Source: Prochloron sp965198675 (GTDB lineage: Bacteria > Cyanobacteriota > Cyanobacteriia > Cyanobacteriales > Prochloraceae). Taken from it: DNA of 64,000 bases. A program made the position numbers and the translations under genes. The stretch is from NCBI GenBank assembly GCA_965198675.1, contig OZ240666.1, forward strand, positions 3,844,001 through 3,908,000. Direction: 5' to 3'. Positions 54,401-63,243 of this stretch are shown here, in pieces (position 1 is the first letter of the stretch; every line of letters starts with the position of its first letter). The notes below the pieces were generated by a model. That model searched no databases. It was not told the origin of the DNA and saw only the letters and a program-made list of their open reading frames with translations.

Positions 54401-55254
54401 CACATTAATTGTTGCAGAGTTTGACTCATTATTTCTATGGGTACGGATCGCCCCAACCACTTTTCTAAAGCTGCTGCACCCTGTCTGACCAGCATTTCCA
54501 GTCCATTGATAGGGATCGCCCCTCTTTTTTTGGCTCTGTGCAGAAATTGAGTCTCCTTGGGGGTGTAGATTAAGTCATAGGCGATCGCTCCAGGTTGTAG
54601 TTGGGCTATAATTGTTTCATCTACGGGACATTGCTCCACCTGAGGATACATACCAATAGGGGTAGCATTGATTAACAACTCTGTTTTGGATACCAACCCG
54701 GGTAATTCTGAGTAGGAAACTACTCTAACTCTTCCTTCTAGGGGGGAATTCTGCCAATTTGACCTAAATTGGTCTAATTTCGACCAATTGCGTCCCACCA
54801 CGATAATTTCCGGACATCCCAATTCACTACAGCCTACCACAACTGCTCGTGCTGCACCTCCATTTCCCAAAATTACTGGAGTTATTTTACTCCAAGAGCG
54901 AGATATAAGTTTCAAGGGAGCGAGAAATCCCTCGACGTCGGTGTTGGTACCGCACCAACCTTTTTCACTCCACCAAACGGTGTTTACTGCACCTACCATT
55001 TGCGCTGACGGAGATACTTCCCTAAGTAGGGGGATAATGGATTGTTTGTGGGGAATAGTAATATTGAATCCCACTAAATTAATTGCTTGAAAACCGGCGA
55101 TCGCCTTTTCTAAGTCTTCTCTTTTCACGGGGAAGGGGAGATACACATAGTCTAGATTTAAATGGGCTATGGCTGCATTGTGCATTGCTGGAGAAAAGCT
55201 ATGTTCCACCGGATCGCCAATCACTCCTAGTAATTTCGTTTTTCCTGTTATCAT
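54400..55254 (-). CDS. aroE: Shikimate dehydrogenase
   Basis: About 284 residues of NADP-dependent shikimate dehydrogenase, the fourth step of the shikimate pathway. Signatures are GVIGDPVEHSFSPAMHNAAI (shikimate-binding S-x-SP-MHN), NITIPHKQSIIPL (catalytic lysine), GAVNTVW, GTNTDVEGFL (catalytic aspartate), VILGNGGAARAVVVG (nucleotide loop), INATPIGMYP and NGLEMLVRQGAAALEKWLG. The ATG at 55254 gives the normal family start; an upstream start at 55311 adds 19 non-conserved residues. Confidence 0.93.
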   Translation of the reverse strand: MITGKTKLLGVIGDPVEHSFSPAMHNAAIAHLNLDYVYLPFPVKREDLEKAIAGFQAINLVGFNITIPHKQSIIPLLREVSPSAQMVGAVNTVWWSEKGWCGTNTDVEGFLAPLKLISRSWSKITPVILGNGGAARAVVVGCSELGCPEIIVVGRNWSKLDQFRSNWQNSPLEGRVRVVSYSELPGLVSKTELLINATPIGMYPQVEQCPVDETIIAQLQPGAIAYDLIYTPKETQFLHRAKKRGAIPINGLEMLVRQGAAALEKWLGRSVPIEIMSQTLQQLM

Positions 55255-55306
55255 AAGGAAAGAGGGAATAGTGAGTAGTTTATATTTTACGTAATAACTG
55301 TTAAAT

Positions 55307-55605
55307 ATCAAGTAACTGGTAACTGGTCACTGGTCACTGGTCACTGGTCACTAGTCACTAGTCACTGGTCACTGGTCACTAGTCACTAGTCACTGGTAAC
55401 TGGTAACTGGTAACTGGTCACTGCTATTGCGAAGCTTTGCGAAGCTTTGCGTAAGCTTTGCGAAGCAACCGCCCTTGGCGTCCCGCGTAAGCGTCCCGCC
55501 CTTGGCGTCCCGCCCTTGGCGTCCCGCCCTTGGCGTCCTGGTCACTGGTAACTGGTAACTGGTAACTGGTCACTGGTCACTGGTCACTGGTAACTGCTAT
55601 AAAAC
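55307..55605. repeat. Heptamer array with an embedded GGGACGCCAAGGGC repeat
   Basis: About 30 TGGTAAC/TGGTCAC/TAGTCAC heptamers fill 55310-55425 and resume at 55537-55600. Between them, 55427-55539 is a complete inverted copy of the 14-bp-based repeat (TTGCGAAGCTTTGCG arms, then CCCTTGGCGTCCCG units). One repeat family thus sits inside another. The array reaches the 3' end of the amylase gene. Confidence 0.85.
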
Positions 55606-57031
55606 CAGTGCGGGGAGGGAGATTTAAAGCAAGTATTTTCGATTCTCCTTCACCCAGAAGAGAAATATTGCCCCTACCATATAATAGTCTCTGGGGAGAC
55701 GATTGCAGTTGATTTGCTGGTACGGACACATGGGCTGTATTCTTACCAGCATTGACAGCTACAATTATTTCTTCACCTCCTAATATACGGGCGAAAACGT
55801 AAACCGTTTCCTTGGCATGGAGAACTTGATATGCACCAGTACGTAAGGCAGGGTATTCATGACGTAGGGAAATGAGCTTTTTGTGGTAATTTAATACTTC
55901 TAGATTCCAGTCTGGTTCTGGAGGAAAGCTGCGACGACAATCGGGATCCAAACCCCCTGGTAAACCGATTTCATCTCCGTAGTAGATACTGGGAGCACCG
56001 GGAAAAGTGCATAGGAGCAAAGTTGCTAGCTCCATACTGGTGCGATCGCCTCTTGTAATAGTTAGGAGTCTTGCGGTATCATGACTGTTGAGTAAATTAA
56101 ATTGACTCAGTTGTATTTCCCAAGGATATAGGGCTAATAAAGCCTCCATTTTTGTTCTATATTCCCCAGCTGAGATAGGGGGGTAAGCAGGGTATTTAAT
56201 AATCTCTACATATTCCTTCTGGACCCGATCGCCCCCCACAAAAGCAATAGTCGGTCCTGCAAATAGGTAATTCATCACTCCGTCAAACTGACTCCCATCT
56301 AACCATTTTCGAGCCTCTGTCCACACTTCCCCCACTATATAAGCATCTGGATTAATTGCTTTAACTCGCTGGCGAAATTCTTGCCAAAAACCGGGGGTTG
56401 TGATTTCATAAGCTACATCTAATCTCCAACCATCAATTCCTTGTTTGCACCAATATTCCCCAATCTCCATGAGATAGGCTCGCACTTGGGGATTATCATG
56501 ATTAAACTGAGGCAAGGCTCGATTATTTGCCCAACCCCTATAATTAGCTGGTTTGCTACCATCATAGGCTGACAGAGGCCAATCTAGGATGGTAAACCAA
56601 TCTATATAAGGGGAATCAGGTCCATTTTCTAGGATATCATTGAAGAAGAAAAAGCCCCGACTAGCATGGTTAAATACTCCGTCCAAAATTACCTTGATAT
56701 TTCTGTCATGAGCAGCTTTCAGGAAGCTATGGAAAGCTTTATTTCCTCCTAACATGGGATCTACCTGATAGTAGTCGTGGGTATGATAGCGGTGATTGGC
56801 AGCGGATTGAAAGATGGGAGTGAGGTAGATAGCGTTAATTCCCAAATCTACTAAATAATCCAGTTTAGTTATAGCACCCCATAAATCTCCCCCTTTGTAT
56901 CCTCCTCTTGTGGGTTTAGCTAACCAAGGTTCTAGTTTATAGGGATGTCTTTCGTTACTTTTGGCAAAGCGATCGGGAAATATCTGATAGAAAACTGCCT
57001 GTTTTACCCATGCTGGGGTTTGGATTTTCAT
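55577..57031 (-). CDS. GH13 alpha-amylase family (neopullulanase/maltogenic amylase-like)
   Basis: A 484-residue GH13 enzyme without signal peptide, acting on alpha-glucans or maltodextrins. The four GH13 regions are visible: DGVFNH, GWRLDVAYE with the nucleophile at about D205, VGEVW with the acid at about E235 and LNSHDT with about D318. It starts KIQTPAWVKQAVFYQIFPDR, like cyclomaltodextrinases, but lacks their N-terminal starch-binding-like domain. The C-terminal codons lie within the heptamer repeats. The segment upstream, including its first codons, is triplicated. Confidence 0.88.
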   Translation of the reverse strand: MKIQTPAWVKQAVFYQIFPDRFAKSNERHPYKLEPWLAKPTRGGYKGGDLWGAITKLDYLVDLGINAIYLTPIFQSAANHRYHTHDYYQVDPMLGGNKAFHSFLKAAHDRNIKVILDGVFNHASRGFFFFNDILENGPDSPYIDWFTILDWPLSAYDGSKPANYRGWANNRALPQFNHDNPQVRAYLMEIGEYWCKQGIDGWRLDVAYEITTPGFWQEFRQRVKAINPDAYIVGEVWTEARKWLDGSQFDGVMNYLFAGPTIAFVGGDRVQKEYVEIIKYPAYPPISAGEYRTKMEALLALYPWEIQLSQFNLLNSHDTARLLTITRGDRTSMELATLLLCTFPGAPSIYYGDEIGLPGGLDPDCRRSFPPEPDWNLEVLNYHKKLISLRHEYPALRTGAYQVLHAKETVYVFARILGGEEIIVAVNAGKNTAHVSVPANQLQSSPQRLLYGRGNISLLGEGESKILALNLPPRTGFIAVTSDQ

Positions 57032-57530
57032 CTGTTACCACTGATTATTGGCTGCTATAATAGGGTATATTATATAATAACCGCAGAGGCGCAGAGGGCG
57101 CAGAGAAAGAGAAGAGAGAGGTTTAAATACTTCCATTTGTTTGCATAATAAATTTTTTCAGTGTATTCTCCCCCCTTCATAAGGAGGGCAGGGGGGATCC
57201 ACCTTGGATTTTCATCTGTTACCACTGATTATTGGCTGCTATAATAGGGTATATTATATAATAACCGCAGAGGCGCAGAGGGCACAGAGAAAGAGAAGAG
57301 AGAGATTTAATAGCTTACATTTGCTTAGATAATAATTTTTTTAAGTTTGTTATCCCCCCTTCATAAGGGGGGCAGGGGGGGATCCACCTTGGATTTTCAT
57401 CTTTGTTACCACTGATTATTGGCTGCTATAATAGGGTATATTATATAATAACCGCAGAGGCGCAGAGGGCACAGAGAAAGAGAAGAGAGAGATTCAAATA
57501 CTTCCATTTGCTTAGATAATAAATTTGGTT
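57021..57530. repeat. Triplicated 184-bp upstream segment of the amylase gene
   Basis: Three tandem units begin GGATTTTCATCTGTTACC at about 57022, 57206 and 57391 (period 184-185 bp). Each contains the start-codon end of the gene (CAT), TAATAGGGTATATTATATAA, an ACCGCAGAGGCGCAGAGGGC repeat and, in units 1 and 2, a CCCCCCTTCATAAGG...GGGGGGATCC hairpin. Only the first is attached to the real gene. Confidence 0.9.
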
Positions 57531-57614
57531 CTAATAAGTTGTATTGGTCACTGGTCACTGGTCACTGGTCACTGTTATTTGTCTCAGCTTCACTAGTACA
57601 TCTTCTCGATTTCT

Positions 57615-58544
57615 CTAAGCTTCCTCAGACTGGGGGTTGATGTCAATGGCTTTTTGATAACTTTCCAGGGCTTCTTCATATCTCTCTAGATTACGGAGTA
57701 CAATTCCTTGATTTATCCAAGCTAGCTCAGACTGGGGATTGAGAGCGATCGCCTTTTCATAACTTTCCAGGGCTTCTTCATATCTCTCTAGATTACGGAG
57801 TGCATTTCCTCGACTTATCCAAGCTAGCTCAGACTGGGGATTGAGGGCGATCGCCTTTTGATAACTTTCCAGTGCTTCTGAGTGTCTCTCTAGATTAAGG
57901 AGTGCAACCCCTCGATTTATCCAAGCTACCTCAAACTGGGGATTGAGATCAATGGCTTTTTGATAACTTTCCAAAGCTTCCTCATATCTCTCTAGACTAA
58001 GGAGTGCAACCCCTCGATTTCCCCAAGCTACCTCAGACTGGGGATTGAGGGCAATCGCCTTTTGATAACTTTCCAAAGCTTCCTCATATCTCTCTAGATT
58101 AAGGAGTGCAACCCCTCGATTTTTCCAAGCTTTCTCAGACTGGGGATTGAGGGCAATGGCTTTTTGACAACTTTCCAGGGCTTCTGAGTATCTCCCTAGA
58201 TTAAGGAGTGCAAAACCTCGATTTCCCCAAGCTAGCTCAGACTGGGGGTTGAGTTCAATCGCCTTTTGAGAACTTTCCAAAGCTTCCTCATATCTCTCTA
58301 GACTAAGGAGTGCAAAACCTCGACTTACCCAAGCTAGCTCAGACTGGGGGTTGAGTTCAATCGCCTTTTGAGAACTTTCCAGCGCTTCTGAGTATCTCTC
58401 TAGATTAAGGAGTGCATTTTCTTGATTTATCTCAGCCTGATTTGACTTTTGCTCTTTATAGTAAAGAATTGCAGCAGTTACTAGGAAAGCAAATGTGCTG
58501 AGTGCTAGCAAGGGGAGTAAAAACTGATAGATAAACAAGTTCAT
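57615..58544 (-). CDS. Membrane-anchored TPR protein
   Basis: A 309-residue protein with one N-terminal transmembrane helix (LPLLALSTFAFLVTAAILYY) followed by eight tetratricopeptide units. Seven are full 34-residue copies of the form NPQSELAWISRGNALRNLER then YEEALESYQKAIAL. The repeats are very similar to one another, so the array has expanded recently. TPRs form protein-binding superhelices; the partner is unknown. The start overlaps the upstream stop by four bases (ATGA), indicating coupling to the small membrane gene. Confidence 0.85.
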   Translation of the reverse strand: MNLFIYQFLLPLLALSTFAFLVTAAILYYKEQKSNQAEINQENALLNLERYSEALESSQKAIELNPQSELAWVSRGFALLSLERYEEALESSQKAIELNPQSELAWGNRGFALLNLGRYSEALESCQKAIALNPQSEKAWKNRGVALLNLERYEEALESYQKAIALNPQSEVAWGNRGVALLSLERYEEALESYQKAIDLNPQFEVAWINRGVALLNLERHSEALESYQKAIALNPQSELAWISRGNALRNLERYEEALESYEKAIALNPQSELAWINQGIVLRNLERYEEALESYQKAIDINPQSEEA

Positions 58545-59025
58545 TTTTTCAGATTCTCCTTGTGAAAGAATTCAAGAAATTTCACTACGATGGCATATAT
58601 AAATGTCATAAATAAAACAGCATACTCTACATTTTTTAAACGTTCAATATCAATGTCTAGATCTTCTCTTCCCAGACATATTCCAAATAACCATACGGAT
58701 AGAACAATAATCACAAAAGGGAAAAAAGCAAACATTATCGTTTCTGCCCATCCTGGGTAGGGGCGATCCGAGAAGTAATAATCAGTTGCAAGCGCGGTAA
58801 CTACAGCAGTTACAAAAAATAGCAATACGCCATCCAAAAAAATTTTTCATAAGAAACATTAAAAGTGCGAATCAGGAGAGATGACCCCAAGACCAACCAT
58901 AACTGCAACAACCCAAATAAAATTGTTAGCATGATCCAAACGAAGCTTTTAAACAGGACTTTTGCTACTCTTAAGTTCATGATAACCTTTCGGGAGAACG
59001 GAAACCGCGATGTTTTAACTCGCAC
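58541..59025 (-). pseudogene. Small membrane protein with a frameshift at an A5T7 run
   Basis: Two minus-strand frames, 59025-58810 and 58837-58541, join if one T is added to AAAAATTTTTTT (minus strand, near 58845). The joined protein reads LFKSFVWIMLTILFGLLQLW, then NVSYEKFFLDGVLLFFVTAV, and two more hydrophobic segments (ETIMFAFFPFVIIVLSVWLF, AVLFMTFIYAIVVKFLEFFH). About four helices; no known family. It precedes the TPR gene with an ATGA overlap. The break may be a sequencing error or a true lesion. Confidence 0.6.
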
Positions 59026-59059
59026 ATCTAGTTCAACTCGGACGAGTTATTCGCAGTAG

Positions 59060-59787
59060 CTCTCCCGGAAATGCAGCATATAGTAAGGACTGATATCCTG
59101 GGTGAAAGTACAGCAACATCCATGTTACTCTATTTTATTGTTATTTGTCAATAAGTATTTTTACTGATTTTCTCTCTATTCTGGCCTGGTAGGCATTGCC
59201 CACCAGGCACCTCCTCATTATTACTGCTGGTGGGAAAGGTCAATATTAATTTTAACCAAGTTAGAAATATTTCCATCTTACCCACCCTACCTTCTTATCA
59301 TAATCCACGATTCGTGGACTTCCCTTATGAGCCTCATTCGCGGGCGGGTCTGACGGGCAGGGCTGACGGCTCACTCCCTTGTCTTGCCTGAACCGAAATG
59401 GTGAGCGATGCCCACCCTACAGTCATTCACGAGGTACCGGAAAAACCAGATTGAAATCCAGCACTAACGACCCAACTCCTGGTAAAGTTATAGTACAGTA
59501 GGCATCGCCCACCAAAAACAATCTAATCAATTAGACAACTTCATTATACCTCAACTTTCAATCCTATTATAGACCTCGGCACAGCATCATCGTACCCTAC
59601 TTTGTTGTTAATTGTCAATAAGTATTTATACTTATTGTGATAATTTAAATCTTATCATAGTCCAGGATTCGTGGACTTCCTTTATTAGCCGGCAATTCAT
59701 TCGCGGGCGGCGCTGACGGCTCACTCCCTTGTCTTGCCTGAACCGAGATGGTGGGCGATGCCCACCCTACATTGGAGAGGAAAACAT
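59060..59787. other. 730-bp intergenic region with a duplicated segment
   Basis: No gene is convincing. A segment of about 125 bp is present twice, at about 59294-59422 and 59650-59772. Both contain TTCGTGGACTTCC, CATTCGCGGGCGG, CTGACGGCTCACTCCCTTGT and CTTGCCTGAACCG, ending GCGATGCCCACCCTAC. GGTAGGCATTGCCCACC-type palindromes occur near 59188 and 59500. Confidence 0.6.
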
Positions 59788-61500
59788 TTAATATTTTCTC
59801 TCCTGAGGTTCAAAGCGATTAATGACAACAGGCAGAGAATCCAGCTCAATACCTGTAGGCTTATAATAAGCTAAAGTGTGCTGGAGAAAATTAGCATCGT
59901 CTCGTGCAGGATAATCATCCCGACCATGAGCACCGCGACTTTCCCGACGATTCAATGCCCCAGTTAAAATGATTTCCCCCACTATCATTAAATTCTGCAA
60001 TTCTATCGCTTCAATTAATTCCGTATTCCAACAACTTCCCTTATCATCGAGGTAAATATCCCTGTACCTTTGCTTTAACTGCTGCACCTTTGCCAAACCA
60101 GATTCCATAGTTGCAGCAGTGCGGAAAACCCCACAATGTTGGCTCATACAATCTTGAAACTCCTGACGCAGTTGAGCAATACGCATAGTTCCCTTTTGCT
60201 CCAGCAGACCTTGCATTCGTGCAGAAGCAGCAGTAAGATAAGATTGAGCATCAAAATCCGGCATTTTGCGCCTCCTAACCAGTTCAGCCATAGCCCTCCC
60301 AGTCCTCCTCCCATACACCACGCATTCTAACAGGGAATTACTCCCCAAACGATTGGCACCGTGAACAGAGACACAAGCACATTCCCCAGCTGCAAAGAAA
60401 CCCTCCACCAAGCTATCCTTACTCCTGCGCACCCTTCCCTCTACATTCACAGGAATACCCCCCATGGAATAATGAGCCGTAGGACAGACGGGTATAGGTT
60501 CTGTTACAGCATCAATACCCAAGAGTCGATGTGCTTCCTCCCAACAAAAGGGAATACGACTCATAATCTTCTCCTTACCCATATGACGCAAGTCCAGATA
60601 AACAAAAGCTCCACCATCGATTCCTCGTCCAGCGAGAATTTCTAAAGTAATTGCCCTGGAGGTAATATCCCGAGGGGCTAGTTCCCTTTGCTTGGGAGCG
60701 TAATTAGCCATAAACCGTTCCCCCTCATTATTAATTAAATATGCTCCCTCTCCCCGTACCGCTTCCGACACCAACACCCCCACAGGATATAACCCAGTGG
60801 GGTGAAACTGAACAAACTCCATGTCCTCCAGGGGTAAACCAGCAGCAGCACACATAGCCAAACCATCCCCAGTGGAGGCAAAATCATTGGAAGTAGTATT
60901 AAAAACCCGACCATAGCCCCCAGTGGCAAACATGATAGCCTTAGCCCGGAGAATCTCTAGCTGTCCGTCTAAGATACGATAGGAGAGAACCCCCTTCGCT
61001 TCCCCATTTTCCAGAATTAGTTGCAGAGCATACCATTCATCATAAATCTGCACCTGGTTGCGACGGAGATTATTCACCAGTTCGTGGAGAATAGCGTGCC
61101 CTGTCTTATCTGCTGCATAGCAAGTTCGTGGGTAGGAATGTCCCCCAAAAGCCCGTTGGGCGATCCTACCATTGGGTAAGCGGGAGAATAAAACCCCCAG
61201 ATGTTCTAATTCGATAATAACATCCGGTGCCTCTTGGGCGAGAATTGCCACTCCATCCTGGTCAGCTAAATAATCAGAACCCTTGACCGTATCGAAAGCA
61301 TGGGCTTCCCAACTATCTTCCGGGTCTACATTTTTCAAGCTAGCAGCTATTCCTCCCTGAGCAGCGACAGAGTGGGAACGGATAGGATGGGTTTTAGCTA
61401 CCAGACCCACACTTAAACTGGGGTCAATCTTTTTAATTTCCAAAGCAGCGCGACAGCCAGCCAAACCGCCACCAATAATAATTATATCCTGTTCTATCAT
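59788..61500 (-). CDS. sdhA: Succinate dehydrogenase/fumarate reductase flavoprotein subunit
   Basis: A 570-residue flavoprotein that oxidises succinate to fumarate. FAD motif DIIIIGGGLAGCRAALEI, covalent-FAD histidine in RSHSVAAQGGIAAS, substrate-site GDGLAMCAAAGLPLEDMEFV, QFHPTGLYP, the catalytic arginine region SEAVRGEGAYL and a closing CACVSVHGANRLGSNSLLEC are all present. The C-terminal helical domain includes QNLMIVGEIILTGALNRRES and RGAHGRDDYPARDD. No sdhB is adjacent, as is usual in cyanobacteria. L-aspartate oxidase (NadB) is the related alternative but the motifs fit SdhA better. Confidence 0.9.
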   Translation of the reverse strand: MIEQDIIIIGGGLAGCRAALEIKKIDPSLSVGLVAKTHPIRSHSVAAQGGIAASLKNVDPEDSWEAHAFDTVKGSDYLADQDGVAILAQEAPDVIIELEHLGVLFSRLPNGRIAQRAFGGHSYPRTCYAADKTGHAILHELVNNLRRNQVQIYDEWYALQLILENGEAKGVLSYRILDGQLEILRAKAIMFATGGYGRVFNTTSNDFASTGDGLAMCAAAGLPLEDMEFVQFHPTGLYPVGVLVSEAVRGEGAYLINNEGERFMANYAPKQRELAPRDITSRAITLEILAGRGIDGGAFVYLDLRHMGKEKIMSRIPFCWEEAHRLLGIDAVTEPIPVCPTAHYSMGGIPVNVEGRVRRSKDSLVEGFFAAGECACVSVHGANRLGSNSLLECVVYGRRTGRAMAELVRRRKMPDFDAQSYLTAASARMQGLLEQKGTMRIAQLRQEFQDCMSQHCGVFRTAATMESGLAKVQQLKQRYRDIYLDDKGSCWNTELIEAIELQNLMIVGEIILTGALNRRESRGAHGRDDYPARDDANFLQHTLAYYKPTGIELDSLPVVINRFEPQERKY

Positions 61501-61593
61501 GAGTAACCTCTGATTCCTATGGTACTATAGCAATTGAACCATATAATAATGATAATAAACTAGTCTACTCTACTAATTATCTGTACTTATATG

Positions 61594-61622
61594 CGGACGC
61601 CAAGGGCGGTTGCTTCGCAATT
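61594..61622. repeat. GGACGCCAAGGGC minimal repeat copy
   Basis: A single unit plus arm (GCGGACGCCAAGGGCGGTTG then CTTCGCAAT) in the same ATCTGCGGTTC context as the copy at 23838, just before the paralogous Uma2 gene. Confidence 0.7.
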
Positions 61623-61655
61623 ATCTGCGGTTCAAAATAATTTGAGGAGAAAAAG

Positions 61656-62543
61656 ATGGCCACTTTAACAGCAAAACACGAGCTTACCTGGGAAAAGCTA
61701 CCAGAAGACTTTATTTTACCAGACGACCCAGTGGACAATATCAATCAGCCTGCCCTAGCAGCAGCTCTCACTGACAGCTTAGAAGTAGAGGGTAGAGTAA
61801 CCCCTCAAACCCTCACCTGTACCAACTACGGCATTTGTGCCACCCTCAATGGCAAAACAGTGGTGAAAGCACCAGACTGGGGGTACATAGCCAATATTAG
61901 CACCACTCGTGAAGAAGTCATTCGCAGTTATACTCCCCATTTGCAAGGAGAAATACCCACTATTGTCATGGAGTTTCTCTCTGATAGTGAGGGAGGGGAA
62001 TACTCTACCAAACCAACTTATCCTCCCGGGAAGTGGTTCTTCTACGAACAAGTGTTGCAAGTGCCCTACTATGCTATTTTTGATTGCTTAGCTTTGCGAA
62101 GCTTTGCGAAGCTTTGCGTAAGCAACCGCGTAAGCGTCCCGCCCTTGGCGTCCCGCCCTTGGCGTCCCGCCTTTGGCGTCCCGGGAGAAGGTGCTCTAGA
62201 AGTTTATCATTTAGATAAATGGAAACAATATCAGTTGCAAAAGCCAGATAACAAAGGACGTTATTGGATCGAAGGGATGAACTTATTCCTGGGAGTCTGG
62301 GAAGGAATCCGAGAGGGTCGAACTGACTCTTGGTTAAGGTGGTGGAACGAAGACGGAGAGTTGTTATTGTGGAGTTTGGAGAAAGCTGAACGAGAAAAGC
62401 AACGAGCCGACTTGGAACGACAACTAGCCTCCGAAGAAAAGCAACGAGCCTCCGAAGAAAAGCAACGAGCTGAACAAGAAAAGCAACGAGCCGATCGCTT
62501 GTTGCAACAACTTCGAGCTGCTGGACTGGAACCGGAAGAATAA
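61656..62543 (+). CDS. Uma2 family protein with in-frame repeat insertion (second example)
   Basis: A 295-residue paralogue of the proteins at 23947 and 30360, starting MATLTAKHELTWEKLPEDFI after GAGGAG. Between YYAIF and PGEGALEVYH it carries about 32 extra codons (CLALRSFAKLCVSNRVSV then PPLASRPWRPAFGV) from the dispersed repeat, at the same position as in 30360 but with a different arm. The coiled-coil tail is longer, with three EEKQRA/QEKQRA units before RADRLLQQLRAAGLEPEE. The frame is intact. Role unknown. Confidence 0.85.
   Translation: MATLTAKHELTWEKLPEDFILPDDPVDNINQPALAAALTDSLEVEGRVTPQTLTCTNYGICATLNGKTVVKAPDWGYIANISTTREEVIRSYTPHLQGEIPTIVMEFLSDSEGGEYSTKPTYPPGKWFFYEQVLQVPYYAIFDCLALRSFAKLCVSNRVSVPPLASRPWRPAFGVPGEGALEVYHLDKWKQYQLQKPDNKGRYWIEGMNLFLGVWEGIREGRTDSWLRWWNEDGELLLWSLEKAEREKQRADLERQLASEEKQRASEEKQRAEQEKQRADRLLQQLRAAGLEPEE
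62084..62183. repeat. GGGACGCCAAGGGC repeat inside a Uma2 coding sequence (second copy)
   Basis: An inverted copy: TTAGCTTTGCGAAGCTTTGC, further arm units, then GCGTCCCGCCCTTGGCGTCC and CTTTGGCGTCCCGG. Net insert about 96 bp, a multiple of three. It shares its right end (CCTTTGGCGTCCCGGGAGAA) with the copy at 30658. Confidence 0.9.
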
Positions 62544-62641
62544 AAATCTGGCAGGTATAATATGAGATATAGCAATACCCCAAATATTGCTATATAACCC
62601 CGAACCACCCTCGTAACGCTATAAAAGAGGTAAGATAAATA

Positions 62642-63220
62642 ATGACCAATTTTGCAATTGATTTAAACTCTGTCACTCAACTCACAGATGACCAATTTTA
62701 TCAACTGTGTCGATATAATCCCGATCTTAAATTTGAACGAAATGTGGAAGGAAAAATTATCATTATGTCACCGACAGGGGGAGAAACGGGAAATCGCAAT
62801 GTTGAAATTGCTGCTGATTTTGTTATCTGGAATCGAAAAACTCGGTTAGGAGAAGTATTTGATTCTTCTACTGGTTTCAAGTTACCCAACGGGGCAAATC
62901 GCTCTCCTGATGTTTCCTGGATTGAAAGAAAAAGATGGGATAAACTAACCCCAGATCAAAAACGGAAATTTCCTCCTATCGCTCCCGATTTTGTTTTGGA
63001 GTTAATTTCTCCTCATGACAGTTTAAAGCAAAGCCAAGGTAAAATGGAAGAGTATATAATCAATAATGTCCGACTCGGTTGGTTAATCCACCCCCAGAAG
63101 CGCTTGGTGGAAATTTATCGCCCAGGAAAGGAGGTTGAAATATTACAATCTCCGGCAACTCTCTCAGGAGAAGATGTCTTACCAGGATTTGTCCTCAACT
63201 TAGCATCTGTTTGGTATTAA
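62642..63220 (+). CDS. Uma2 family (DUF820) putative nuclease
   Basis: A 192-residue Uma2 protein of the commonest cyanobacterial type: LTDDQFYQLCRYNPDLKFER, IIIMSPTGGETGNRNVEIAA, GFKLPNGANRSPDVSWIERK, IAPDFVLELISPHDSLKQSQ, KMEEYIINNVRLGWLIHPQK. The acidic core (SPDVSW, PDFVLELIS) is intact. It follows the previous Uma2 gene on the same strand with about 100 bp between them but belongs to a different subgroup. Confidence 0.88.
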   Translation: MTNFAIDLNSVTQLTDDQFYQLCRYNPDLKFERNVEGKIIIMSPTGGETGNRNVEIAADFVIWNRKTRLGEVFDSSTGFKLPNGANRSPDVSWIERKRWDKLTPDQKRKFPPIAPDFVLELISPHDSLKQSQGKMEEYIINNVRLGWLIHPQKRLVEIYRPGKEVEILQSPATLSGEDVLPGFVLNLASVWY

Positions 63221-63243
63221 AGCCAAATGTTTAAACTCCAACA

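Noticed and set aside
55307..55425. Possible CRISPR array from regularly repeated short sequence
   Set aside because: The repeats are contiguous heptamers without unique spacers, and no cas gene is nearby.
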